NCBI GenBank assembly: GCA_964577055.1
Contig: CAZNWC010000002.1
Span: forward strand, 186,001-250,000
Source of the DNA: PNNG01 sp964577055
GTDB taxonomy: Bacteria; Bacteroidota; Bacteroidia; UBA7662
Length of the DNA stretch: 64,000 nucleotides
Reading direction: 5' to 3'
Made by a program: the position numbers and the translations under genes. Every line of letters begins with the position of its first letter. The stretch's first letter is position 1. The notes beneath the pieces were generated by a model that was not told the DNA's origin, ran no database searches, and was given only the letters and a program-made list of their open reading frames with translations. This document shows positions 33,629 through 42,378 of the stretch, piece after piece.

Positions 33629-34168
33629 ATGGATGCACCTACGCTCATATACCTTTTGGCTGTTGTAGCCTACTCGATTTACAATTGGTGGAAAAAGAGC
33701 AACAAGGATACTAAAAAACCTCAAAATAGCACCCCTAAATCACAAAAACCTGATGTCCCCGAATGGATGAAAGATATTTTTGGGGATGCTCTTGGAGAAG
33801 AAAAAGTACCGCAGCCTACACCCACACCTGCGCCTTCACCGAAACCGATCATCCAAAACGAAAAAGAGCCTACGCTCACCACGCGAGAGCCATTGAGCCG
33901 CAGCCTTGAGGTGAAGCCCAAACCCCAACCGGTATCAAAAGGCAAAACAAAAAATGCAGTGGTCGATCATCGCTCACTTGAAACCCTCGATTCGCTCGAA
34001 GATGTATATGCTACCAAAACCACACACTTCGAAAAACGCGAGCGCGAAGCGGCCATTGATGCACTTGTAAAACCAGCTTCAAACGATTTTTTACCCGAAA
34101 GCACCGATGATTGGAGAAGGGCCATCATCTTGCAAACCATCCTTGAAAAACACGAGTCGTTGCGTTAG
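33629..34168 (+). CDS. Single-pass membrane protein with proline-rich linker, unknown
   Basis: A 179-aa protein starting with one membrane helix (TLIYLLAVVAYSIYNWWKK, about residues 5-23). A short motif VPEWMKDIFGDALGEEK follows, then a proline-rich linker (about 60-115) and a C-terminal helical tail (DDWRRAIILQTILE) that is the most structured part. This layout (anchor, flexible linker, short conserved tail) suggests a membrane-tethered adaptor, but no family is recognised. The ATG at 33629 follows a -7 element. It overlaps the convergent M1 peptidase stop by 4 nt and is divergent from smc. Confidence 0.6.
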   Translation: MDAPTLIYLLAVVAYSIYNWWKKSNKDTKKPQNSTPKSQKPDVPEWMKDIFGDALGEEKVPQPTPTPAPSPKPIIQNEKEPTLTTREPLSRSLEVKPKPQPVSKGKTKNAVVDHRSLETLDSLEDVYATKTTHFEKREREAAIDALVKPASNDFLPESTDDWRRAIILQTILEKHESLR

Positions 34169-35802
34169 CGTTCGATAACCACCCGGATGAGCATGTGTTT
34201 ACGCAGGCTGTCGAAAGCAATGGGTTTGTCACTGCGCACCAACACAGCATCGGTACCAACTTGAATCAAATCTGCATTGGCAGGTAAGGCCAATTGAAAA
34301 TCAGGTGCCACTCCATCAAACCGCAAGGTGTAGGCATAACCCTCTTCCACCTGGGCCTCACGCACACGCAAAAGGGGTATTTCGGCTTGATACAGATAGG
34401 TTTGAAAAAATGGCCGGTATTTTTCACCCAACTGGTTGCACCAAAAATCAATCATGGCCGAGCTGTTGATCTCTTGCAGATAAAATTGTTTGTAGCACAA
34501 GCGCAATAAGTCGAAAAAGAGCGCATCGTTGTACAAACTCATACGCAGGGTATGCAACATCCAAGCGCCTTTGTAGTACACGTCATTGTCCTTTTGCTGA
34601 TAATTTACACCCAATGGGCCTACCATTGGACGCTTATTGGCAATCATTGCCCGTTGGCTTTGCAAATATTCCGCTGCACGGCCCAATCCTTCCTTGCATT
34701 CCATCAACAGCGTTTCACTGTAGGTAGTAAATCCTTCGTGTATCCACATATCAGCATGGTCGGCTACGCTTACACTGTTTCCCCACCACTCGTGTCCGCT
34801 TTCATGTACCAGGATAAAATCAAATCCCCAGCGGTTATTTTTGAATCCATTTCCGTAAGCAATGGCACTTTGGTGCTCCATGCCCCAATAAGGTGTTTCA
34901 ACAACCTTAAATCCATCCTCCCAAAATGCATATGGACCGAAAACCCGCTCAAAACAATGGTGCATTTGTCGGGCTTGTGCAAAGTGTGCCTTTGCTTGGG
35001 CAGCGTTGCCGCGCAGCACCTCATAGGTCAAGCTTTGAACACCCGATGCTGCCGTATGCACGGTATCAGTGACTGTTTCGTAATCGGCTATGTTTACGGT
35101 TACATTGTAGCTGTTTATCTTATTTTGTACAGAAAACACATAAGTATCTTTTTCATCCTTTGAATCGAATTGTATGAGCTTTCCATTCCCAACCACACGC
35201 ACACCCAAGCCCGCTGGAATGCTGTAGGTCATGCGCATGCTATCGGGTTCATCGCTCAAATGATCTTTGCAGGGCCACCAGCTACTGGCGCCAAGCCCCT
35301 CACAGGCTACACCCACCCACGGTTTACCATTTTTGTCTTTTTCAAATACAAAACCACCATCCCAGGGTGCTTTTTTGGCAATCAACAAATGGCCGCTATA
35401 ATAAACCTGGAAAACGGAAACGCTTCCTGCTTTTGGAAGCTCTGGCCATTGCACAAAATGGGCACTGCCTTCACTTGTGAAGGACAGCTTTTTACCTTGG
35501 AAGATGATGCTATCAATATGCACATGAGGCTGCAAATCCACTTGCAAACAGCGCTCTGTACTTAAATGGCGTACAAGCATGCCTACACGCCCCTGAATTG
35601 GAAACGATAATTTGCCATCTTTTTCGGTTACACCTGTCAGTGTTTCGAAATTCACCTCTAAATCGTAATGGCCCACATCGTAGCTCGTGCGGCATGCGGT
35701 AAGGCTTCCTCGCAAGCTGTCGGCCCGACCAAAGCTGCTTTGAGCATTTGACATAGATGTTATTGCCAGGGAGCATCCAAGAAGCATGATGAATTTGCGC
35801 AT
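34165..35802 (-). CDS. M1-family aminopeptidase-like secreted metallopeptidase
   Basis: A 545-aa exported protein. MRKFIMLLGCSLAITSMSNAQ is a signal peptide. The M1 gluzincin core has HESGHEWWGN (zinc histidines) and, 18-19 residues later, the glutamate ligand in HEGFTTYSE. The exopeptidase-type GxMEN motif appears as WGMEHQSAIAYGN, the form common in Bacteroidota M1 enzymes. The N-terminal beta-saddle domain covers about residues 30-230. There is no T9SS sorting domain and no large C-terminal helical domain. It probably trims peptides in the periplasm. Convergent with the 179-aa protein and divergent from the metallophosphoesterase. Confidence 0.88.
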   Translation of the reverse strand: MRKFIMLLGCSLAITSMSNAQSSFGRADSLRGSLTACRTSYDVGHYDLEVNFETLTGVTEKDGKLSFPIQGRVGMLVRHLSTERCLQVDLQPHVHIDSIIFQGKKLSFTSEGSAHFVQWPELPKAGSVSVFQVYYSGHLLIAKKAPWDGGFVFEKDKNGKPWVGVACEGLGASSWWPCKDHLSDEPDSMRMTYSIPAGLGVRVVGNGKLIQFDSKDEKDTYVFSVQNKINSYNVTVNIADYETVTDTVHTAASGVQSLTYEVLRGNAAQAKAHFAQARQMHHCFERVFGPYAFWEDGFKVVETPYWGMEHQSAIAYGNGFKNNRWGFDFILVHESGHEWWGNSVSVADHADMWIHEGFTTYSETLLMECKEGLGRAAEYLQSQRAMIANKRPMVGPLGVNYQQKDNDVYYKGAWMLHTLRMSLYNDALFFDLLRLCYKQFYLQEINSSAMIDFWCNQLGEKYRPFFQTYLYQAEIPLLRVREAQVEEGYAYTLRFDGVAPDFQLALPANADLIQVGTDAVLVRSDKPIAFDSLRKHMLIRVVIER

Positions 35803-35864
35803 ATTTAACACTATTACTAAAACTTTCCCTAAAGAAAAGCCATTATCTTGTTGTTTCATCTACC

Positions 35865-37136
35865 ATGCGTTCGATTTACGTTTTACTCACATTCTTCAGC
35901 ATCTCACTTTTGCTCGATGCATATGTTTACCGCATCCTTTACAAAATAAAGCGCTCCAAAAAGCCAAGCAAAGCTCAAAAGCGGGCTTTTTGGGGTCTCA
36001 ACCTGTTGGGCTATCTCGGCCTTACAGCACTTGGCCTGAAGGGCTATGATTTGAGTGAGCCTGTTTTTCGCAACATCGTCATTGGCGGATTCGGCCTGCT
36101 TTTCTTCACCAAACTCACGATGCTGCCTTTCATCTTGTTCGACGACGTATGGAGCATGCTTCAATGGATCGGTCGCAAAATCGGCTGGTTGGAGCAAGAG
36201 GTGAAACCCAATAGCGGTGGTATGTCGCGCTCGGAATTCATTGGCAAATCGGCTGTTTTGTTCGCCGCCATTCCATTTTTAAGCTTGGGCTACGGCATGC
36301 TCAAAGGCGGATACAGTTTTCAATTGCGCAAGGTACGGTTGCGTTTTCCCAATCTGCCCAAGGCCTTTGATGGCTTGACCATTGTGCAGCTAAGCGATAT
36401 GCACATGGGCTCGTTTAGCGATTACAATGCCGTTGCACGAGGCATCGAAATGGTAAACGACCAACAGGCCGATTTTTTCCTGTTCACAGGCGACTTGGTA
36501 AACAACCGCACCGACGAAGTAAATCGGTGGATGGGTTTGCTTTCAAAAGTGGAAGCCAAGGAAGGAAAATTCAGCATTTTAGGCAATCACGACTATGGGG
36601 ATTATACCGAGTGGCCCAATGAACAAGCGAAAAAAGACAACCTAAGCCACATGCTCGAGGTTCACAAACAATTGGGATGGAAATTACTCCTCAATGAGCA
36701 CCAAATACTAGAACGGAAAGGCGAAAAAATCGCGCTCGTTGGTATCGAAAATTGGGGTGCACGTGGTCGATTTACCAAATATGGCGACCTTGAAAAAGCA
36801 CTCCAAGGCACAGAAAGTACTCCATTTAAGATCCTCATGAGCCACGACCCTTCCCACTTCGAAGCGCAAGTAAATGGCATAAAAACGGATATTGACCTCA
36901 CCTTGTCGGGTCACACCCATGGCATGCAATTCGGAGTTGAAATTCCAGGTTATGTAAAATGGAGCCCAAGTTCATGGATTTATCCTTATTGGGCAGGTCT
37001 GTACGCCTTCGGCAAACAATATCTGTACGTGAATCGTGGCTTTGGATTTATTGGCTACCCAGGCAGGGCCGGTATTTGGCCCGAGGTTACGCATATTACA
37101 TTAGAGCGAGGCGAACCAGATCCCCTATCTACCTAA
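35865..37136 (+). CDS. Membrane-anchored metallophosphoesterase (YkuE/YaeI-like)
   Basis: A 423-aa protein. Three N-terminal hydrophobic segments (about residues 3-23, 42-60, 70-95) and one near 128-145 precede a calcineurin-like phosphoesterase domain. Metal motifs are QLSDMHMGS, FTGDLVN, LGNHDY, MSHDP and SGHTHGMQ. This resembles Bacillus YkuE and E. coli YaeI (LpxG-like or phosphodiesterase) enzymes, which act on membrane lipid-linked phosphates. The substrate is unknown. Its end overlaps the convergent Nramp-family gene by 8 nt. Confidence 0.88.
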   Translation: MRSIYVLLTFFSISLLLDAYVYRILYKIKRSKKPSKAQKRAFWGLNLLGYLGLTALGLKGYDLSEPVFRNIVIGGFGLLFFTKLTMLPFILFDDVWSMLQWIGRKIGWLEQEVKPNSGGMSRSEFIGKSAVLFAAIPFLSLGYGMLKGGYSFQLRKVRLRFPNLPKAFDGLTIVQLSDMHMGSFSDYNAVARGIEMVNDQQADFFLFTGDLVNNRTDEVNRWMGLLSKVEAKEGKFSILGNHDYGDYTEWPNEQAKKDNLSHMLEVHKQLGWKLLLNEHQILERKGEKIALVGIENWGARGRFTKYGDLEKALQGTESTPFKILMSHDPSHFEAQVNGIKTDIDLTLSGHTHGMQFGVEIPGYVKWSPSSWIYPYWAGLYAFGKQYLYVNRGFGFIGYPGRAGIWPEVTHITLERGEPDPLST

Positions 37137-38358
37137 ACCATAGGTAGAGTACATTCATCACAACCAGAAAGGCCAAGCCCAACCAGGCCCAAAAACGCAT
37201 CCATTTTGCGGGCCTGAATGACTCCGAACTCTTGTGATGGTGCAATAAGCGCATGTTCCACCAGGCCAAAATAGGGGCCGACAAAAAACTAAGAATGGTA
37301 GCAAAATCAACCAAGGTTATCATGCTGCTTTTTAAAAAAAGCAAAATCAAGAAGCTACCTCCGGCAAAAATCCAAATGAACCCACGCCAGCTATTTTCAT
37401 TAAAGCGCTGCTCAGTGCTTTTTGAATTACTATAAAAACGTATTGTACGCGCCAAAACACGTGGGTAGGCATCCATAACGGTTAGCAGGGTGCTAAACAT
37501 GGTTACAAATACACTGATGGCAATGATTGGAAACGACCAGTCACCCAATAACGCCACGTAAAGGCTGACGAAGGAACCAGCAAAAGCAGCTCCTCCTTCA
37601 GGCAAACTGCCTTTTCCATAGAGGACCAATCCCCCAAGCATAACAAAAAAAACGGCCAAAATCATGCTGCTGTGGTAGCCCAATCTGAAATCGAAACGCA
37701 ATTGCGCATCGCTGACTGTCTCCTTTTCGCGTTTGGCTACCGTCCACATACTCTGCCAAACCGATGCATCAATCGGTGTTGGCATCCAGCCAGCAAATGC
37801 CAACAAAAAAACCCAACCTGCCTTATCAAAAACAAACCCACCCGAACTGGCAAATCGAATGCGCTCAGGATCTCCAAAAGCGGTAAGCAACGCCACTACA
37901 GTGGTTAAAACCAAAAGCAGCATGATCACCTTGATACTTTTGTCAAGAACCGAAAACCGTCCAAGGCTTAGCAGCAAAGCACAAATCAAAAGCGAAATAC
38001 CTGAAACAACAGCAGCGGGGACATCTGGAAAAAGCAAAAACTGCACTATACCAGTAAAAACGGAAGTAATGGCTGCCAAAATGGGGAACATGGTCGCAAT
38101 AGTAAGGACCAAAAATGCTGGAAGTACCCATGGATGCATGCGGCCGTAGCCATCTACCAAATCTTTACCGCTGTGACGTGCATATCTACTGGCGTATGAA
38201 AAAAATGGGTATTTGAGCAGATTTACAAGCAACACAAAACCAATCAGCCCAAAACCGTACAAGGCCCCGGCTCGAGTTGATTGTACCACATGCGATACCC
38301 CTACGGCAGCTCCTGCGTACAACAAGCCGGGCCCCAAACCTACCAGCCAGTTTTTCAT
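37129..38358 (-). CDS. Nramp-superfamily membrane protein lacking canonical metal motifs
   Basis: A 409-aa protein with about eleven predicted helices and the Nramp opening LGPGLLYAGAAVG. The canonical first-helix metal motif D-P-G-N is replaced by G20-V-S-H23. The sixth-helix A-M-P-H motif is replaced by W-M192-P-T-P195-I-D. Other parts (long N-terminal transporter core, GWMPTPIDASVW, internal symmetry) fit the superfamily. It therefore may not carry Mn or Fe in the classical way; a Mg-type or other cation or organic solute is possible. It starts 1 nt after the bshB1 stop, so is co-transcribed with it. Confidence 0.8.
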   Translation of the reverse strand: MKNWLVGLGPGLLYAGAAVGVSHVVQSTRAGALYGFGLIGFVLLVNLLKYPFFSYASRYARHSGKDLVDGYGRMHPWVLPAFLVLTIATMFPILAAITSVFTGIVQFLLFPDVPAAVVSGISLLICALLLSLGRFSVLDKSIKVIMLLLVLTTVVALLTAFGDPERIRFASSGGFVFDKAGWVFLLAFAGWMPTPIDASVWQSMWTVAKREKETVSDAQLRFDFRLGYHSSMILAVFFVMLGGLVLYGKGSLPEGGAAFAGSFVSLYVALLGDWSFPIIAISVFVTMFSTLLTVMDAYPRVLARTIRFYSNSKSTEQRFNENSWRGFIWIFAGGSFLILLFLKSSMITLVDFATILSFLSAPILAWWNMRLLHHHKSSESFRPAKWMRFWAWLGLAFLVVMNVLYLWFR

Positions 38359-38359
38359 T

Positions 38360-39079
38360 TCACAATAGCGTCAATAAATCATTCACACAAGGTGCTCGGT
38401 GGGTAGTAAAACCCTCTGCGTAGGTTACCGGCACTTGGCGGCCCATCTCACGGGCACGTGCCTCAATGAACTCCAGAAAATCGGGACGCGATATGGGCGT
38501 TTCTGGCTCCTGACTGTCTTCAGCGTAAAATTGCGATCCAAATGCGCGGATTGACTCCAACTTTTGCTCGAAGTGATCGGTTATATCTACTACAAAATCA
38601 GGTGCAATGTATCGGTCTTGTATGTAGTGATAAATGGCTTTGGGTCGCCATGCGTCCTGCTCCTTTCCTTCCCAAGTCGTTTTGATTTGTCGCAGTCCGC
38701 TTAAAAAGCAGGCATCGGCCACCAGCTTGGCAGCCCTGCCATGGTCGATGTGGCGGTCTTCTATAGCGTTGGCCAAAACAACATCTGGTCGCGTATGCCT
38801 TAGTTGGGAAATTATGGCCAACTGATGTGCTTCATCGATCGTAAAAAAGCCATCTCTCAAGCCCAAATTGGCCCGGTAATGAATGCCCATGATAACACTT
38901 GCCCTCGATGCTTCTTCCTTTCTCAGGGCTACACTCCCACGAGAACCCAATTCGCCCTGCGTGAGGTCGACAATTCCTACGCGTTTTCCTGCTTGAATAT
39001 GTTTGATAATGGTTCCGCTACAACTCAACTCTACATCATCGGGGTGAGCTGCGAAGGCCAGAATATCTAATTTTTGCAT
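38360..39079 (-). CDS. bshB1: Bacillithiol biosynthesis deacetylase BshB1
   Basis: A 239-aa zinc deacetylase of the LmbE/PIG-L family that removes the acetyl group from GlcNAc-malate in making bacillithiol, the low-molecular-weight thiol of Firmicutes and many Bacteroidota. AAHPDDVELSCSGT holds the zinc ligands (H-x-D-D) near residues 11-15. LTQGELGSRG and RHIDHGRAA (third histidine) follow; FAEGF-type YAEGFTTHR is at the end. The ATG at 39079 is used instead of the TTG two codons upstream. bshA and bshC are not in the window. Located between the DUF4294 and Nramp-family genes, all on one strand. Confidence 0.93.
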   Translation of the reverse strand: MQKLDILAFAAHPDDVELSCSGTIIKHIQAGKRVGIVDLTQGELGSRGSVALRKEEASRASVIMGIHYRANLGLRDGFFTIDEAHQLAIISQLRHTRPDVVLANAIEDRHIDHGRAAKLVADACFLSGLRQIKTTWEGKEQDAWRPKAIYHYIQDRYIAPDFVVDITDHFEQKLESIRAFGSQFYAEDSQEPETPISRPDFLEFIEARAREMGRQVPVTYAEGFTTHRAPCVNDLLTLL

Positions 39080-39118
39080 GGCCAAATATAGTGCAAAGGC
39101 GCGACCCTCGCACAGCCT

Positions 39119-39739
39119 TCATCGGGCCGCATCCTGTTGGGGAGGTCTGTAATTTTCCCCTTCTATTTGTTGTAAGATGAACTCAATGTCACGGTCTTCT
39201 TGCAAATCGTAGCCTGTTTTCAAGTTTGTGCCAAATAAGCCTGCCAAGCTTTGCCACATAAATGCCTGAAAACCCCCTCGAAAATCCTTGATCAAATCAT
39301 AGCTCGTCCGGCTTGTTTCCCGATCGATGAGTTTGATCAGGATTTTGCCTTGACTAATCGTAAGGTTCAGCAGCTGCTGTTTGTATTCCTTTTTTAGGTC
39401 GTCCTCGGTTTTTTTGATATGTACTTTGTGCTTTCGCTCAGGCATTTGTTCCAATTCGGCTTCGAGTTGCCGTAACCTGTCGCCAGCTGCCTTGGCCATC
39501 GGATACACCTTTAAAACATTGGCATACAAACGATTAAATCGCTGTTCGTCGCGCTTGCCCTTGAAAGTGCGTTTGCTGACAATGATGATGGAAGGCAAAT
39601 ACACGTATGGAATGGTGTCGCCATTTTCGTCGATAATGGCTGGCAACTCCCCTGCTTTGGGCTGTAAGGTCACCGTTTGGGCCTGAGCCAGAGCGGTTAA
39701 CAGCAGCAAACAGCATAAAACCGAAATAAAGGCTTTCAT
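39119..39739 (-). CDS. DUF4294 exported protein
   Basis: A 206-aa protein with signal peptide MKAFISVLCCLLLLTALAQAQ. The core matches DUF4294: ENGDTIPYVYLPSIII, YPMAKAAGDRLRQLEAELEQ, ISQGKILIKLIDRETSRTSY and DFRGGFQAFMWQSLA. The family is widespread in Bacteroidota and of unknown function. Residues 80-150 are helical and highly charged. The ATG at 39739 gives the signal peptide; the upstream in-frame stretch reads into the divergent purB promoter region. It is followed by bshB1 after 39 nt. Confidence 0.85.
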   Translation of the reverse strand: MKAFISVLCCLLLLTALAQAQTVTLQPKAGELPAIIDENGDTIPYVYLPSIIIVSKRTFKGKRDEQRFNRLYANVLKVYPMAKAAGDRLRQLEAELEQMPERKHKVHIKKTEDDLKKEYKQQLLNLTISQGKILIKLIDRETSRTSYDLIKDFRGGFQAFMWQSLAGLFGTNLKTGYDLQEDRDIEFILQQIEGENYRPPQQDAAR

Positions 39740-39753
39740 TCGCAGGGCTTTTG

Positions 39754-39761
39754 TAATTTTG
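39754..39761 (+). promoter_or_regulatory. Sigma-A -7 element of purB
   Basis: TAATTTTG fits TAnnTTTG in the 81-nt gap between the divergent DUF4294 and purB starts, 59 nt before the purB ATG. No good -33 TTG. Confidence 0.45.
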
Positions 39762-39820
39762 CGGGCATTACCAAGGTAACCACAAAATTCGCTTAAAAGT
39801 ATTTGTCTATCCAAGCTTTC

Positions 39821-41164
39821 ATGAATCTTTCACCACTTACCGCCATTTCACCTGTCGACGGCCGATATCATGCGGCAACCGCTTCGTTGGGCCCCTGGTT
39901 TTCAGAATTTGCCCTGATCCGTTATCGGGTTCGCGTGGAGGTCGAATACTTCATAGCATTGTGCGAATGGCCCTTGCCTCAACTCGAAGGCATCTCGCCC
40001 AGCTTGTTTCCCCATTTGCGGAACATTTACCAGGAATTTTCCGAAGCAGATGCTGTGGCCATCAAAACCATTGAAAAAACAACCAACCACGATGTAAAAG
40101 CGGTTGAGTATTTTTTAAAAGAACGGTTTGATGTGCTGGGATTAACTCCATACCTCGAATTCATTCACTTTGGGCTCACTTCCCAAGACATCAACAATAC
40201 GGCCGTACCATTGTCACTCAAGGAAGCCCTCGAGACTGCATTGGTGCCTGAATTGTACCAACTCATTGAGCTGCTCGACGGACTAGCAAGCGATTGGGAC
40301 AACATCCCCATGTTGGCGCATACCCATGGCCAACCCGCATCACCCACCCGATTGGGAAAAGAAATTCGGGTGTTTGTAGAAAGATTGCAAAACCAGGCTG
40401 AAATGCTGCAAAATGCCCCCATAGCTGCCAAATTCGGAGGGGCAACAGGCAATTTTAACGCCCATCACGTTGCATACCCTTCAATCGATTGGCAGGAATT
40501 TGGGAATCACTTCGTTCAAAATATTCTTGGATTGCACAGGTATCAGTACACCACACAAATTGAACATTACGATTACCTCGCTGCATTGCTCGACGCACAA
40601 AAGCGCATCAACAACATCTTGATTGACCTGTGCCGTGATTTTTGGACCTATATTTCGATGAACTATTTTCGCCAGCAAATCAAAGCCGGTGAGGTAGGAA
40701 GTTCTGCCATGCCCCATAAGGTCAATCCTATTGATTTCGAAAATGCAGAAGGCAATTTAGGTGTTGCCAACGCCCTATTCGAACATCTATCAGCCAAGTT
40801 GCCAGTCTCACGCTTGCAACGCGACCTTACCGACAGTACCGTTTTGCGCAACTTAGGTGTTCCGTTTGCACATACGCTGATTGCTTACAAATCAATTCGC
40901 AAAGGCTTAGGCAAACTGTTGGTCAACGAAGGCGCGTTGCATTCCGATTTGGAGGCCAATTGGGCTGTTGTAGCTGAAGCCATTCAAACCATTTTACGCC
41001 GCGAAGGCTATGAAAAGCCGTATGAAGCACTCAAAGCACTCACACGAACGAACGAAGCCATTGACGAACAGCGCATTACGGATTTCATAAAAAATCTCGA
41101 CTTACCACTTGGTGTGAAGCAAGAATTACTCGAAATTCGACCATGGAACTATACCGGTATTTAA
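39821..41164 (+). CDS. purB: Adenylosuccinate lyase
   Basis: A 447-aa fumarase/aspartase-superfamily enzyme acting twice in purine synthesis: SAICAR to AICAR and adenylosuccinate to AMP. The start LTAISPVDGRY is typical of the E. coli-like PurB class. Active-site segments: TSQDINNTA, HTHGQPASPT, and the superfamily signature GSSAMPHKVNPIDFENAEGN. The length agrees with E. coli PurB (456 aa). It leads a tight plus-strand group with the DUF5522 gene (3-nt gap) and the 340-aa gene. Confidence 0.97.
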   Translation: MNLSPLTAISPVDGRYHAATASLGPWFSEFALIRYRVRVEVEYFIALCEWPLPQLEGISPSLFPHLRNIYQEFSEADAVAIKTIEKTTNHDVKAVEYFLKERFDVLGLTPYLEFIHFGLTSQDINNTAVPLSLKEALETALVPELYQLIELLDGLASDWDNIPMLAHTHGQPASPTRLGKEIRVFVERLQNQAEMLQNAPIAAKFGGATGNFNAHHVAYPSIDWQEFGNHFVQNILGLHRYQYTTQIEHYDYLAALLDAQKRINNILIDLCRDFWTYISMNYFRQQIKAGEVGSSAMPHKVNPIDFENAEGNLGVANALFEHLSAKLPVSRLQRDLTDSTVLRNLGVPFAHTLIAYKSIRKGLGKLLVNEGALHSDLEANWAVVAEAIQTILRREGYEKPYEALKALTRTNEAIDEQRITDFIKNLDLPLGVKQELLEIRPWNYTGI

Positions 41165-41167
41165 ACC

Positions 41168-41359
41168 ATGGAAGAAGGCGTTGACTATTACATCAATGAC
41201 AAAGGCCAATACGTTTTTACCGAAATATACCTGGAAAAAAGAGGACATTGTTGTCTATTGAATTGCGCGCATTGTCCGTATGGGCACAACAAAAATGCTG
41301 CGCCTTATTTCAAAGACCGAAAGCCAGGAATTCAAAAACCATCCGACATTAAAAAGTGA
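41168..41359 (+). CDS. DUF5522 cysteine-rich small protein
   Basis: A 63-aa protein. The family pattern is clear: YYINDKGQYVFTEIYLEKRGHCC, then the cysteine cluster CC-x3-C-x2-C-P (HCCLLNCAHCPYG). Four cysteines in this spacing probably bind a metal or iron-sulfur cluster. Function unknown. It starts 3 nt after purB and its stop overlaps the next gene's GTG start (GTGA), so all three genes are likely translated from one transcript. Confidence 0.85.
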   Translation: MEEGVDYYINDKGQYVFTEIYLEKRGHCCLLNCAHCPYGHNKNAAPYFKDRKPGIQKPSDIKK

Positions 41360-42378
41360 GTTCCACCCCTACCCAACCCCTGTATTCGCCTTTCGATACG
41401 CTTGATTTTGCCGGCGACAAGTGCTTTTTTACAGGCCAACCCATTGACCCACGTACCGATCTATTGCCTGTGTTTCCAGATTGGTTGCAAAGCCGATTTG
41501 GCCTTGCCGACAAAACCATCACCTTGATGACAGGAAAAAAGGTTGCGTACAGCGAGCTTAAATTGCCGGTAAGTGCTGATGCTCGAAAAGCTGGAATAGA
41601 TTATTTGCAACGTGCTGTGGGCGACCTGTTAGGTGCCGGATTTGAGGCCTTCAAATGGATGAAGCCGGCCATGCTCTACCAATGGCTATGTTGGGTATAC
41701 CAAGGCATTCTGTATTACGAAATGCAAGAGGTATTAGCAGGCAAAAACATGCGGAATGCCTTTTTAATGCAAGAAGGTTACTTACAGCGCTTCAAACTTT
41801 TGCATTTGGCACTGAGCGGAGCCATGCGTCCGGTAGAGTTCATGAACTTTGACCCAGGCTCTGTCTTCGTGCTACAGTGTCATGCATATGACGATACCCG
41901 TGCCGCATACGACCTCAAAGTAAGCACCAATACCTTGTGCATGAGTATTCGCATTGGTGAGTTGGGAATCATGGGTTCGCTGCTCGACAATGGTGCGCAA
42001 ATGTCGTTTTTTGAATCTTACTTCCGCAAATTCGACGGAGAAGTACTGCACCCCATTCAATTTGACGAACTTTTTGCCAAAATCAGCTACAAAAGCTGGC
42101 TCATGAATCCGGTTTTCGACTACGGCATTGCCTGGCCCGACGAGGAGGATCCAACTACCTTTATAACCCTCAAAATCCAAGACGAGCAAAAACCCGAAGA
42201 AGCATTCCGCCCTTGGGAAGATCAAGTGTACGGCACCGTACTGCAATCATACCTGATGCCATACGGATTTCCGGCAGAAGCAGTGTTCGATAAAAAAGGC
42301 AGCGTAATCACTTTCCTTGAAAACAACCAAGGGAAGGTCCGCCGGTTCGACCCGATGTTCAACGAGCTTCAGGCATAA
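41356..42378 (+). CDS. Conserved Bacteroidota-type protein of unknown function (340 aa)
   Basis: A 340-aa protein without a recognised domain. It starts with GTG, overlapping the DUF5522 stop as GTGA; no nearby ATG would keep the conserved-looking N-terminal region. FDTLDFAGDKCFFTGQPID has a C-x-x-T-G treble-clef-like look and is followed by PVFPDWLQSRFGL. The middle (about residues 95-150) is helical with many aromatic residues; the C-terminal half is mixed alpha/beta. No signal peptide or membrane helix. A role beside purB is suggested only by operon position. The end overlaps the convergent phosphoesterase gene by 20 nt. Confidence 0.72.
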   Translation: MSSTPTQPLYSPFDTLDFAGDKCFFTGQPIDPRTDLLPVFPDWLQSRFGLADKTITLMTGKKVAYSELKLPVSADARKAGIDYLQRAVGDLLGAGFEAFKWMKPAMLYQWLCWVYQGILYYEMQEVLAGKNMRNAFLMQEGYLQRFKLLHLALSGAMRPVEFMNFDPGSVFVLQCHAYDDTRAAYDLKVSTNTLCMSIRIGELGIMGSLLDNGAQMSFFESYFRKFDGEVLHPIQFDELFAKISYKSWLMNPVFDYGIAWPDEEDPTTFITLKIQDEQKPEEAFRPWEDQVYGTVLQSYLMPYGFPAEAVFDKKGSVITFLENNQGKVRRFDPMFNELQA

